From contig NZ_JAJSEC010000004.1 in NCBI RefSeq assembly GCF_021272185.1, positions 186,001 to 250,000 of the forward strand: a stretch of DNA of 64,000 nt, read 5' to 3'. This DNA comes from Roseivivax sp. GX 12232 (lineage in GTDB: Bacteria; Pseudomonadota; Alphaproteobacteria; Rhodobacterales; Rhodobacteraceae). A model generated the notes under the pieces. The model worked only from the letters and a program-made list of their open reading frames with translations. It was not told the origin of the DNA and searched no databases. Every line of letters starts with the position of its first letter. Position 1 is the stretch's first letter. A program made the translations under genes and the position numbers. Below are positions 46,253 to 55,125 of the stretch, one piece after another.

Positions 46253-47269
46253 TCAGATCTTCACCACCTGCTTGCCGGTGTTGCCGCCCTTCAGCATGTT
46301 CAGGAAGGCTTCGGGGGCGTTTTCCAGCCCTTCGGCCACATCCTCGAGATAGGCGATCTCGCCCTGGCCGACGCGCGGGCCCACGTCCTTCAGGAATGCC
46401 GGGTAGTGATCCCAGTGGTCGAAGATGATGAACCCGTCGACCGAGAGCCGCTTGGTCAGGATCGAGCGCCAGGCCATCGGCAGCAGGTTCGCCTCGCCGA
46501 CCTCGCCGCTGTACCAGGCCACCGCGCCGCAAAGCGGGATGCGGCCATGGGTGTTCATCAGCGGCAGCACGGCCTCGAGGAGGTTGCCGCCGACGTTCTC
46601 CCAGTAGATGTCGACGCCGTCGGGAGCCGCCTCGGAGAGCGCCGCGCGCAGGCTCTTGGCATCGCCGTGGGCGCGGTGGTCGATGGCCGCGTCGAAGCCG
46701 AAGGTCTCGGTGGCGATGCGGCACTTCTCCGCGCCGCCGGCGACGGCGACGGTGCGCAGGCCCATGGACTTGGCGAGCTGGCCGACCATGGAGCCGACCG
46801 GCCCGGTGGCGGCGCCGACGACCAGGGTCTCGCCCTTCTTCGGGCGGCCGTATTCGTGCAGGCCGCGCCAGCCGGTGAAGCCCGGCATGCCGAGGACGCC
46901 CAGCACCGCCGAGGGCGGCGTGCCTTCGTCGAGCTTGCGGATCTCGCCGGCCTTCAGGACCGCGTGCTCGGCCCAGCCGGTCATCCCGGTGACGCGGTCG
47001 CCCTCGGCGAAGCCCTCGGCCTTGGAGGCGATGACCCGGCCGACGCCCTGGGCGGTCATCGTGCCGCCGATCTCGACCGGCTCGGCATAGCTCTTGGCGT
47101 CATCCATCCGCCCGCGCATGTAGGGATCGAGGGACATCCACTCGACGGCGACCAGGACCTCGCCGTCCTGGGGGGTCGGCATGGGATCGGTCTCGAGCGA
47201 GAAATCCTCGAGGACGGCGGCGCCCTGGGGACGGCGGGCGAGCGCGATGCGGCGATAGGTATCGGACAT
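46253..47269 (-). CDS. NADP-dependent MDR oxidoreductase (leukotriene-B4 dehydrogenase/CurA-like)
   Basis: This 338-residue zinc-independent MDR enzyme starts MSDTYRRIALARRPQG. It has VEWMSLDPYMRGRMDD, the NADP site LVVGAATGPVGSMVGQLAK and GVDIYWENVGGNLLEAVLPL, all typical of prostaglandin/leukotriene-type double-bond reductases; VSDTY-type E. coli CurA is one example. It would reduce alpha,beta-unsaturated ketones or aldehydes. It is divergent from the acyl-CoA ligase gene and could share its promoter region. Confidence 0.92.
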   Translation of the reverse strand: MSDTYRRIALARRPQGAAVLEDFSLETDPMPTPQDGEVLVAVEWMSLDPYMRGRMDDAKSYAEPVEIGGTMTAQGVGRVIASKAEGFAEGDRVTGMTGWAEHAVLKAGEIRKLDEGTPPSAVLGVLGMPGFTGWRGLHEYGRPKKGETLVVGAATGPVGSMVGQLAKSMGLRTVAVAGGAEKCRIATETFGFDAAIDHRAHGDAKSLRAALSEAAPDGVDIYWENVGGNLLEAVLPLMNTHGRIPLCGAVAWYSGEVGEANLLPMAWRSILTKRLSVDGFIIFDHWDHYPAFLKDVGPRVGQGEIAYLEDVAEGLENAPEAFLNMLKGGNTGKQVVKI

Positions 47270-47373
47270 GAAATGCCTTTTCGTTACGTCGTCTGGCTTA
47301 TTGGTTGCGGAAGCGCGGCTGGCTTCGCACAGTGAGGTGGTGTTCTGACGCGCAGACGGCAAGGGAGGGCCAG

Positions 47374-49005
47374 ATGCACGGAATGATGATGACCCAGCCG
47401 CTCTCGATCATCGAGATCCTGCGATACGCGGCGGGGGCGCATCCCGGCGGCGAGATCGTATCGGTGCGGACCGAGGGCGACATCCACCGCGAAACCTATG
47501 CAGAGGCCTTCGGCCGCGCCGCGCAGCTCGCCCATGGGCTCGAGGGGCTCGGCGTCGGCGAGGGCGACCGCGTGGCGACGCTGGCCTGGAACGGCTACCG
47601 CCACTTCGAACTTTATTACGGCGTCTCGGGCATGGGGGCGGTCTGCCACACCATCAATCCGCGGCTCTCGGCCGAGCAGATGCTCTATATCATCCGCCAC
47701 GCCGACGACCGGGTGCTCTGCTTCGACGTTACCTTCACCCCGCTGATCGAGGGGCTGGCCGAACATCTGCCCGAAGACCTGGTGCTGGTCGCCATGACCG
47801 ACCGGGCGCATATGCCCGACAGCAAGCTCGAGCTTCTGTGCTACGAGGAGCTGCTGGAGGGCCAGCCCGATACCTACGACTGGCCCGAGCTCGACGAGGA
47901 GGCCGCCGCGGCGCTCTGCTACACCTCGGGCACAACCGGCAATCCCAAGGGCGCGCTTTATTCCCACCGCTCGACCGTGCTGCACGCCTTCTCGGTCGCC
48001 GTGGCCCTGTCGAAATCCCTGAAGGAGGGCGGGCGCGTCCTGCCGGTGGTGCCGCTTTTCCACGTCAACGCCTGGGGGCTGCCCTATGCGGCGCCGCTGA
48101 CCGGGGCCTCGCTGATCATGCCGGGGCCGAAGCTCGACGGGCCCTCGCTCTTCGAGCTGATGGACGGCGAAAAGGTCACCTCGGCCTGGGGCGTGCCCAC
48201 GGTCTGGCTGGGCCTGCGCGCCGAGATCGATGCCCGCGGCCGCAACCCCGAGGGCTTCGGGCACGTGGTGGTCGGCGGCTCCGCCGCGCCGCGCTCGATG
48301 ATCGAGGGGTTCGAGAAAAGCGGCGTCGACGTCTGCCACGCCTGGGGCATGACCGAGATGAGCCCGGTCGGCACCCATGGCCTGCTCTCCGAGCCGATGC
48401 GCGAGCTGCCCTTCGACGCGCAGATCGACCTGAAGTCGAAACAGGGCCGGCGGCTCTTCGGGGTCGAGTTGAAGATCGTCGACGAGGGTGGCCAGCCGCT
48501 GCCGCACGACGGCCGCGCGGCGGGCGAGTTGTTCGTGCGCGGCAATGGCGTGATCTCGGGGTATTTCAACAACGCCGAGGCCAGCGCCGCCGCCTTCGAC
48601 GACGAGGGCTGGTTCGGCACCGGCGATGTCGCCTCGATCGACGACAAGGGCTTCCTGGTGATCCAGGACCGCACCAAGGACCTGATCAAGTCGGGCGGCG
48701 AATGGATTTCCTCGATCGACCTCGAGAACATCGTGATCGCCCATCCCAAGGTGGCAAGCTGCGCGGTGATCGCGGTGCCGCATCCGAAATGGGACGAACG
48801 CCCGCTCCTGGTGGTCGTGCCCGAGGGCGGCGAGAAGCCGACCCTGCCCGAGGTGCACGAGATGCTGCTCGAGCATGTGGCGCGCTGGCAGCTGCCCGAC
48901 GACATGGTCTTCGTCGAGGAGCTGCCGCTGACCGCCACCGGCAAGGTCTCCAAGCTGACCCTGCGCGACCGCTTCGGCGATCACGCCCTGCCCGATGTGG
49001 GCTGA
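47374..49005 (+). CDS. AMP-forming acyl-CoA ligase (FadD/DmdB-like)
   Basis: This 543-residue ANL enzyme activates a carboxylic acid with ATP and CoA. The adenylation motif YTSGTTGNPKGALYSHRST (about 188-206), the core HAWGMTEMSPVGT and DEGWFGTGDVASID, and the C-terminal GGEWISSIDLENI and LPLTATGKVSKL lysine loop are complete. The N-terminus MMTQPLSIIEILRYAA resembles the methylmercaptopropionate ligase DmdB and medium/long-chain ligases. GGAGGG precedes ATG. It heads an operon with MaoC, acyl-CoA dehydrogenase and phosphotransferase genes. The substrate is not deducible. Confidence 0.93.
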   Translation: MHGMMMTQPLSIIEILRYAAGAHPGGEIVSVRTEGDIHRETYAEAFGRAAQLAHGLEGLGVGEGDRVATLAWNGYRHFELYYGVSGMGAVCHTINPRLSAEQMLYIIRHADDRVLCFDVTFTPLIEGLAEHLPEDLVLVAMTDRAHMPDSKLELLCYEELLEGQPDTYDWPELDEEAAAALCYTSGTTGNPKGALYSHRSTVLHAFSVAVALSKSLKEGGRVLPVVPLFHVNAWGLPYAAPLTGASLIMPGPKLDGPSLFELMDGEKVTSAWGVPTVWLGLRAEIDARGRNPEGFGHVVVGGSAAPRSMIEGFEKSGVDVCHAWGMTEMSPVGTHGLLSEPMRELPFDAQIDLKSKQGRRLFGVELKIVDEGGQPLPHDGRAAGELFVRGNGVISGYFNNAEASAAAFDDEGWFGTGDVASIDDKGFLVIQDRTKDLIKSGGEWISSIDLENIVIAHPKVASCAVIAVPHPKWDERPLLVVVPEGGEKPTLPEVHEMLLEHVARWQLPDDMVFVEELPLTATGKVSKLTLRDRFGDHALPDVG

Positions 49006-49447
49006 GAGCCTGCGCAGCCTCGGACCAAGCGCCTCGCGCTGGTACGAGGTCACGCCCGACCAGGTGCGGGCCTTCGCCGGTGCCAGCCTCGACTGGCAGG
49101 GCATCCACCTGGAGGACGAGGCGGCGCGGGCGGCGGGCTTCCCGGGGCCGGTGGCCCATGGGTTCCTGGCGCTCTCGCTCCTGTCGACCATGCTTTACGA
49201 CGTGCTGCCCGAGCTGCCGGGCGGGGCCTGGTCGGTGAACTACGGCTTCGACCGCGTGCGCTTCCTCGCGCCCATCGCGGTCGGCACAAGGCTGCGCGGC
49301 CAGTTCCAGATGTCCGAGATGCGCCCCCGCGAGGGCGGCGGCATGTTGCTGCGCTGGGACGTGACGGTCGAACGCGAGGGCGAAGAGAAACCGGCGCTGG
49401 CGGCCGATTGGCTGACGCTGGTCAACTGGACGGAGGACGAGAGCTGA
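48995..49447 (+). CDS. MaoC-like enoyl-CoA hydratase
   Basis: This 150-residue hot-dog protein has the MaoC hydratase motif FAGASLDWQGIHLEDEAAR, with the catalytic aspartate and histidine, followed by GPVAHGFLALSLL. It would hydrate an enoyl-CoA. It overlaps the ligase gene by 11 bases and the acyl-CoA dehydrogenase by one base, so the four-gene set is tightly coupled. Confidence 0.9.
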   Translation: MWAESLRSLGPSASRWYEVTPDQVRAFAGASLDWQGIHLEDEAARAAGFPGPVAHGFLALSLLSTMLYDVLPELPGGAWSVNYGFDRVRFLAPIAVGTRLRGQFQMSEMRPREGGGMLLRWDVTVEREGEEKPALAADWLTLVNWTEDES

Positions 49448-50682
49448 TGGATCTGGGTGTCACGGAGCGGGTGCGCCCGCTGATCGAGGCGGTGCGCGAG
49501 ATGGTCACGGACGAGATCGCGCCGCTCGACCGGGAGTTTCACGCCGAGGTCGGCAAGCACCCCAAGGGCCGGTTCTTCCACACCGACCGCCAGCTCGAGA
49601 TCCTGAACGGGCTGAAGGAGATGGCCCGGGCGCGCGGGCTCTGGAACTTCTGGCTGACCGACAGCGAGCGCGGCTACGGGCTGACCACCGTCGAATACGC
49701 CTATCTCGCCGAGGAGATGGGCAAGGTGCCGCTCGCCGCCGAGGTCTTCAACTGCAACGCCCCGGACACCGGCAACATGGAGGTGCTCGAGCGCTACGGC
49801 GAGGACTGGATGAAGACCCGCTGGCTGACGCCGCTCCTGAACGGAGAGATCCGCTCGGCTTATGTGATGACCGAGCCCGAGGTGGCCTCCTCGGATGCCG
49901 CGCAGCTCGCCTTCGAGGCCCGGCGCGAGGGCGACCACTACGTGTTGAACGGCGAGAAATGGTGGATCTCGGGGGCGGGCGATCCGCGCTGCGGGCTTTA
50001 TATCCTCATGGCCTGCACCGATCCCGAGGCGCCCAAGCACCAGCGCCACACGATGTTCGTCCTCGACCCCGACCTGCCCGGCATTGAGGTGCTGCGCCCG
50101 ATGACCGTCTTCGGGGCCGACGACGCGCCGCACGGGCATATGCACATCCGCTTCACCGACGTGAAGGTCCCGGTCGAGAACGTCGTCCTCGGCCCCGGGC
50201 GCGGCTTCGAGGTGGCCCAGGGGCGGCTCGGCCCCGGGCGCATCCACCACTGCATGCGCGCCATCGGCCAGGCCGAGAAGGCGCTCGAGATGATGTGCCG
50301 CCGCGGGCTCGACCGCGAGGCCTTCGGCAAACCGCTGGTCGAACTGGGCGCGAATTACGACATCATCGCCAACGCCCGGATGGAGATCGAGATGGCGCGG
50401 CTCCTCTGCCTCAAGGCGGCCTGGATGATGGACACCAAAGGGGTGCGGGCGGCCCAGCCCTGGATCTCCAAGATCAAGGTGATCGCGCCGCTCATGGCAG
50501 GCCGGGTGCTGGACGAGGCCATGCAGATGTTCGGCGCCGCCGGCATCAGCCAGGACACCGAGCTGGCGCATATGTGGACCCATCTGCGCACCCTGCGCTT
50601 CGCCGACGGGCCCGACGCGGTGCACCGCCGCCAGGTCGCCCGCGCCGAGCTGCGCAAGCTGAGCCAGCGGGAGGCGGGATGA
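49447..50682 (+). CDS. Acyl-CoA dehydrogenase (ACAD10/11-like)
   Basis: This 411-residue FAD enzyme oxidises an acyl-CoA to the enoyl-CoA. Motifs are SAYVMTEPEVASSDAAQ, the FAD region GEKWWISGAGDPRCG, and GPGRIHHCMRAIGQAEKAL with RREAFGKPL-like RGLDREAFGKPL near the C-terminal helical bundle; MQMFGAAGISQDTELAHM is the typical C-terminal FAD-binding loop. Pairing with an APH-type kinase downstream points to the ACAD10/11 subgroup. It starts within the MaoC stop. Confidence 0.93.
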   Translation: MDLGVTERVRPLIEAVREMVTDEIAPLDREFHAEVGKHPKGRFFHTDRQLEILNGLKEMARARGLWNFWLTDSERGYGLTTVEYAYLAEEMGKVPLAAEVFNCNAPDTGNMEVLERYGEDWMKTRWLTPLLNGEIRSAYVMTEPEVASSDAAQLAFEARREGDHYVLNGEKWWISGAGDPRCGLYILMACTDPEAPKHQRHTMFVLDPDLPGIEVLRPMTVFGADDAPHGHMHIRFTDVKVPVENVVLGPGRGFEVAQGRLGPGRIHHCMRAIGQAEKALEMMCRRGLDREAFGKPLVELGANYDIIANARMEIEMARLLCLKAAWMMDTKGVRAAQPWISKIKVIAPLMAGRVLDEAMQMFGAAGISQDTELAHMWTHLRTLRFADGPDAVHRRQVARAELRKLSQREAG

Positions 50683-51695
50683 GCGAGCTCGACCGGCAGG
50701 CCGTCGCCGCCTGGATGGAGGACAACATCCCGGGCTACGCGGGCCCGCTTTCGGTGACCAAGTTCGAGATCGGCCAGTCGAACCCGACCTACCGGCTGAA
50801 CGCCGGATCGGGCTCCTACGTGCTGCGCCGCAAGCCCGAGGGGGCGCTTCTGAAATCCGCCCATGCGGTCGACCGGGAGTTCCGCGTCCAGCGGGCGCTC
50901 TGGGACAGCGACGTGCCGGTGCCCCGCGTCATCGCGCTTTGCGAGGACGAGAGCGTCATCGGCTCGATGTTCTACGTGATGGAGCATGTCTCGGGCCGCA
51001 GCCTCGACGAGCCCGCCATGCCCGGCCTGGTGCCCGGCGAACGCGCCGACATCATGGCCGAGATGGCCCGGGTGCTGGCGGCGATCCACGAGGTCGACCT
51101 CGAGGCCGTGGGCCTCTCGGACTACGGCCCGCCGGGGCATTACTACGCCCGGCAGCTCAAGCGTTGGGCCGGGCAATATGCCGCCAGCGAAACCGAGAGC
51201 CTGCCCGCCATGGACCGGCTGATCGCCCGGCTCGGCGAGGAGATGCCCGAGGACGACGGCACCCGCACGCTGGTGCATGGCGACTACCGGATCGATAACA
51301 TGCTTTTCGAGACCGAGGGCGCGCGGGCGACCGCGGTCCTCGACTGGGAGCTCTCGACCCTGGGCCATCCTTTCGCCGATCTCGCCGGCGTGGTGATGCA
51401 ATGGCAGATGCCCCCCGGCGCCGAGGGCCGGGGGCTCGCGGGGCTCGACCGCAGGGTGCTGGGGCTGCCTACGGACGAAGAGTTCGTCGGAGCCTATTGC
51501 GCCGCCCGCGGCATCGCCCGTCCCGCGCGCTTCGGCTATTACGTGGCCTTCGCCTTCTTCCGCATGGGCGCGATCCTGCAGGGGGTGAAGAAGCGCGCGC
51601 TCGACGGCAATGCCTCGAACCCCGAAAGCGCGCTGCGCCTCGGCGCCTATGTGCCCCGCTTCGCGGAGATGGGGCTGGAGTGGCTCGACCGGTAG
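50679..51695 (+). CDS. APH-family phosphotransferase (ACAD10/11-type kinase)
   Basis: This 338-residue kinase-like protein has the APH fold: FEIGQSNPTYRLNAGSGSYV (nucleotide loop), YVLRRKPEG with the ATP lysine, and the catalytic loop LVHGDYRIDNMLF followed by AVLDWELSTLGHPFADLA with the magnesium aspartate. Relatives phosphorylate 4-hydroxyacyl-CoA before acyl-CoA dehydrogenase action. Its ATG overlaps the dehydrogenase stop by four bases, so it is the last gene of the ligase operon. Confidence 0.92.
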   Translation: MSELDRQAVAAWMEDNIPGYAGPLSVTKFEIGQSNPTYRLNAGSGSYVLRRKPEGALLKSAHAVDREFRVQRALWDSDVPVPRVIALCEDESVIGSMFYVMEHVSGRSLDEPAMPGLVPGERADIMAEMARVLAAIHEVDLEAVGLSDYGPPGHYYARQLKRWAGQYAASETESLPAMDRLIARLGEEMPEDDGTRTLVHGDYRIDNMLFETEGARATAVLDWELSTLGHPFADLAGVVMQWQMPPGAEGRGLAGLDRRVLGLPTDEEFVGAYCAARGIARPARFGYYVAFAFFRMGAILQGVKKRALDGNASNPESALRLGAYVPRFAEMGLEWLDR

Positions 51696-51720
51696 GGGTT
51701 GTCTCTTGGGCATCTTTGGT

Positions 51721-51824
51721 GGGGTCCGGGCCGCCTGCGGCGCCCCGGACCCGGGCAGGGGGCTCTGCCCCCTCTGCGGGCGTGCCGCCCGCATTCACCC
51801 CCGAGGTATTTGGACAAGCTGAAG
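51721..51824 (+). repeat. Hairpin-rich intergenic repeat with GAGGTATTT tail (after the phosphotransferase gene)
   Basis: This is a shorter copy without the first CCCCGCGCC hairpin. It keeps GGTCCGGG/CCCCGGACC, GGGGGC/GCCCCC and GCGGGCG/CGCCCGC, and the tail ATTCACCCCCGAGGTATTT then GGACAAGCTGAAG. The G/T-rich sequence from 51825 to 52100 that follows has no gene and shows a strong lack of A and C on the plus strand up to about 51990. Confidence 0.8.
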
Positions 51825-52100
51825 CATGTGGGGTGGTGCTGGCTGCTGCGGAGGCGCGCCGGGTTGGGGTGTGGTGTTTGCTGGTGGGTGAGAGGCCTGT
51901 GGTGCGGGGCGCGCTTGGGGCCGGGCGTGGCGCGGGTTTTGGGTTGGGCCGGATGGTGTGGTGGATTGCTGGTGTGGTGGCGGCGGTGATGTGAGTGGCG
52001 CTTGGACTGTCCAAGCGGTGAATGGCGGACGGAGTGGCGGGCTGGAGGTTATAGGAGCCCGGCGCCCGGGTGGCCGAGCGGCGCGCGCCTCTTATGCCGC

Positions 52101-53417
52101 TCAGAGGTCCAGCGTCTCGGCGGCGAGATAGGCGGGGGCGAGCAGGGCGCGGCGGAAGCGGCCGAGCGGGAAGCGGCGCGGCGGCGCGGCGACGGCGCGG
52201 GGCAGGGCGGTCTCGGGGGAGAGGATCTTCCGCGCGACCTCTCCGCCGAGGTGGCTCGCCATGGCGACGCCGTTGCCGTGGTAGCCCAGCGCGGCGAAGA
52301 GGCCGGGATGGCCCGGCACCGGGCCCGCGAATGGCGTCAGGTTGGCCATCAGGCAAACGAGCCCGGACCATTCGTGGGTGATCTCGACCTCGGACCAGGC
52401 GGGGAAGAGCCGCGCGAAGTCGCCACGGATTTTCCGCGCGATCCGCGCCTGGGCGCGGGGCGTCGCATGCAGCCCGCCGCGCATCCCGAAGAGGAAGCGC
52501 CCGTCCGGCAGGCGGCGGAAGTAATGCAGAAGCTCGCGGCTGTCGTAGCACATTTGCTCCGAGTGCCAGCCCTGGGCCTCGGCCTCGGCGGCCTCGAGCG
52601 GGCGGGTGAGGATGATCGAGCTTTGCACCGGCAGCGTGCGGCCCGCGAGCCAGTCCGGCAGGTCCTCGGAGGAATAGCCGTTGGTGGCGATCAGCACTGC
52701 CTTGGCCCGGACCCGGCCCCGGGGTGTGTCGAGCCGCCAGCCCGCGCCGTCGCGGCTGAGCGCGATGACCGGGCTGGACCCGAAGGCGCGCAGGCCCGCC
52801 TCTGTCGCGGCGCGGGCCAGGCCGTGGTGGTATTTCCTTGGGTGCAGCGCGAAGCCGAGCGGCGTGGTCAGCGCGCCGTGGAAGCCGCCGCCGAGGCCCG
52901 CGCCGGGCAGCGCCTCGGCGGGCAGGATCTCGGGCGTCACGCCATAGGCGGCCTCCGTGGCGCGGGCCTCGGCCTCGAAACCCCGGGCGGCGCGCGGGTT
53001 GTGGGCGAGCTGCGTCTCGCCGCGCGAATGGGTGTCGCAGGCGATGCCGTGGCGCGCGATCAGCCCGGCCACGGTCTCGATCGAGGCGACCTGGGTGGCA
53101 TGCCATTCGGCCAGCCCCTCGGCTCCGAAGCGGCGGCGCAGGAGCGCCTCGGGCGCCTTGGCGCCGCCGAGGCAGCAGAAGCCGCCGTTCCGCCCCGAGG
53201 CGCCCCAGCCCGGGGCCTCGGCCTCGAGGAGGAGGCAGTCGGTGCCCGCCTCGGCCAGGGTGAGCCCGGCGGTGAGCCCGGTGTAGCCGCCGCCGATCAC
53301 CGCGACGTCGGTCTGATGCGCGCCCGCAAGCTCCGGCCAGTCGGGCGGCGTGACCCCCTCGGCCCAGAAGCAGCCGGGGGCGGGCCCGTAGGCCGCGGGC
53401 TCGTAGAGCCGCCTCAT
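52101..53417 (-). CDS. FAD-dependent amine oxidoreductase (PuuB-like)
   Basis: This 438-residue DAO-type flavoenzyme has the dinucleotide motif VAVIGGGYTGLTAGLTLAEA and EAPGWGASGRNGGF, then AKAVLIATNGYSSEDLP and a C-terminal GLFAALGYHGNGVAMASH FAD-binding block. This pattern is that of gamma-glutamylputrescine oxidase PuuB and related amine oxidases. It is translationally coupled (ATGA overlap) to the last permease gene of the polyamine ABC transporter, so it most likely oxidises putrescine or its gamma-glutamyl form. No PuuA ligase is nearby. Confidence 0.88.
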   Translation of the reverse strand: MRRLYEPAAYGPAPGCFWAEGVTPPDWPELAGAHQTDVAVIGGGYTGLTAGLTLAEAGTDCLLLEAEAPGWGASGRNGGFCCLGGAKAPEALLRRRFGAEGLAEWHATQVASIETVAGLIARHGIACDTHSRGETQLAHNPRAARGFEAEARATEAAYGVTPEILPAEALPGAGLGGGFHGALTTPLGFALHPRKYHHGLARAATEAGLRAFGSSPVIALSRDGAGWRLDTPRGRVRAKAVLIATNGYSSEDLPDWLAGRTLPVQSSIILTRPLEAAEAEAQGWHSEQMCYDSRELLHYFRRLPDGRFLFGMRGGLHATPRAQARIARKIRGDFARLFPAWSEVEITHEWSGLVCLMANLTPFAGPVPGHPGLFAALGYHGNGVAMASHLGGEVARKILSPETALPRAVAAPPRRFPLGRFRRALLAPAYLAAETLDL

Positions 53418-54235
53418 GCGGTGGCGCGGGCCGCGGCCTGTTCGTCGCGGGCCTGGGCGACGGCGGCGCGCTTGGAGATCAGCGAGGCGGTGATCACCCC
53501 GACCGTCACGATGGCGATCATCAGCGTCGACAGCGCGTTGATCTGCGGGCTGACGCCCAGCCTGACCGCCGAGAAGATCTTGATCGGCAGCGTCGTGGCC
53601 GAGGGCCCGGTGGTGAAGCTCGCGATCACCAGGTCGTCGAGCGAGAGGGTGAAGGCCAGGAGCCAGCCCGAGATCACCGCCGGCGCGATGATCGGCAGGG
53701 TCACCAGCCGGAAGGCCTGGAAATGCGAGCAGCCGAGGTCCAGCGCCGCCTCCTCGAGCGCGCGGTCGAAGGTGGCGAGCCGCGAGGAGACCACCACCGA
53801 GACGTAGCACATCGAGAAGGTCGTATGCGCCAGCACGATGGTGAAGATCCCCCGGTCGAGCCCGATGCCGATGAACAGCAGGAGCAGCGACAGGCCGGTG
53901 ATCACCTCGGGCATGACCAGCGGCGCGTAGATCATCCCGGAGAAGAGCGTCCGCCCGGCGAAGCGCCCGGCGCGCACCATGACCGTGGCCGCCATGGTGC
54001 CCAGCACCGTGGCGATGGTCGAGGAGAAGACCGCGACGCGGATCGTCACCCAGGCGGCGTCGAGGAACTCCTGGTCGGCGAAAAGCTCGCCATACCAGCG
54101 GGTCGAGAACCCCGCCCAGACGGTGACCAGCTTCGAGGCGTTGAAGCTGTAGATCACCAGAAGGATCATCGGCAGGTAGAGGAAGGTGAAGCCCAGCGTC
54201 AGCGAGGTCGCGTTGAACCAGGAAAAGCGTCTCAT
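53414..54235 (-). CDS. Polyamine ABC transporter permease (PotI-like)
   Basis: This 273-residue inner-membrane permease has six membrane helices and the BPD_transp EAA loop EEAALDLGCSHFQAFRLVTLP, which contacts the ATPase. The N-terminus FLYLPMILLVIYSFNASKL matches PotI/PotC-type permeases. It pairs with the adjacent PotH-like permease, whose stop overlaps its start by four bases. Confidence 0.94.
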   Translation of the reverse strand: MRRFSWFNATSLTLGFTFLYLPMILLVIYSFNASKLVTVWAGFSTRWYGELFADQEFLDAAWVTIRVAVFSSTIATVLGTMAATVMVRAGRFAGRTLFSGMIYAPLVMPEVITGLSLLLLFIGIGLDRGIFTIVLAHTTFSMCYVSVVVSSRLATFDRALEEAALDLGCSHFQAFRLVTLPIIAPAVISGWLLAFTLSLDDLVIASFTTGPSATTLPIKIFSAVRLGVSPQINALSTLMIAIVTVGVITASLISKRAAVAQARDEQAAARATA

Positions 54236-55122
54236 CCCTCGGCCTCCCGCGCCTTCTGCTCGTTGCGCTGGAACAGCACGATCGGCACGATCAGGATCAT
54301 CAGCAGGATGATCGCCACGGCGCTGGCCACCGGCCAGTCGCGGTTGGAGAAGAACTCCTCCCAGAGGACCTTGCCGATCATCAGCGTGTCCGAGCCGCCC
54401 AGGAGCGAGGGGATCACGAATTCCCCGATGGTCGGGATGAAGACCAGGAAGCAGCCGGCGATGATGCCGCCCTTCGACAGCGGGATGGTCACCAGCCAGA
54501 AGGCCTCGAGCCGGGAGCAGCCCAGGTCCTCGGCGGCCTCGAGCAGGGAGTCGTCCATCTTCTCCAGCGTCGCGTAGATCGGCAGGATCATGAAGGGCAG
54601 ATAGGTGTAGACGATGCCGATATAGACCGCGGTATTGGTCGAAAGGATCTGCAGCGGCGTGTCGATCAGCCCCAGCGCCATGAGGAACTGGTTCAGCACC
54701 CCTTCGGAAGACAGGATCCCCATCCAGGAGTAGACCCGGATCAGGAAGGAGGTCCAGAACGGCAGGATCACCAGCATCAGGAGCGTCGGCCGCCATTCGG
54801 GCGCGGCCCGGGCCATGGCATAGGCGATCGGATAGCCGATCAGGAGCGTGATCACCGTGGCCACCGCCGCGATCTTCAAGGACGAGAGATAGGCCCGCCA
54901 GTAAAGGTCATCGGTGGTCAGGAAAACGAAGTTCTCGAAGTCGAGCCCCGAGAGGAAGGCGCGGATGCCGGCCCAGCCTTCGGAGAGGTCGAGCGTCGGC
55001 GTGTAAGGCGGGATCGCCAGCGCGATATCCGAAAGCGCGATCTTCAGCACGATGGCGAAGGGCACCAGGAACAGCGCCAGAAGCCAGATGTAGGGCACGG
55101 CGATGAGGAACAGGCGGCGCAT
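54232..55122 (-). CDS. Polyamine ABC transporter permease (PotH-like)
   Basis: This 296-residue permease has six membrane helices beginning MRRLFLIAVPYIWLLALFLV. Its EAA loop is EAAEDLGCSRLEAFWLVTIP. A long periplasmic loop between helices 1 and 2 (about 40-75) is typical of PotB/PotH. It lies three bases downstream of the ATPase gene and forms the heterodimeric channel with the PotI-like subunit. Confidence 0.94.
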   Translation of the reverse strand: MRRLFLIAVPYIWLLALFLVPFAIVLKIALSDIALAIPPYTPTLDLSEGWAGIRAFLSGLDFENFVFLTTDDLYWRAYLSSLKIAAVATVITLLIGYPIAYAMARAAPEWRPTLLMLVILPFWTSFLIRVYSWMGILSSEGVLNQFLMALGLIDTPLQILSTNTAVYIGIVYTYLPFMILPIYATLEKMDDSLLEAAEDLGCSRLEAFWLVTIPLSKGGIIAGCFLVFIPTIGEFVIPSLLGGSDTLMIGKVLWEEFFSNRDWPVASAVAIILLMILIVPIVLFQRNEQKAREAEG

Positions 55123-55125
55123 GGC

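Noticed and set aside
52060-52100. A tRNA-like string (GGGTGGCCGAGCGG) near the end of the PuuB-like gene
   Set aside because: The D-arm-like motif is not followed by anticodon, T arm and acceptor pairing, so it is not a tRNA.
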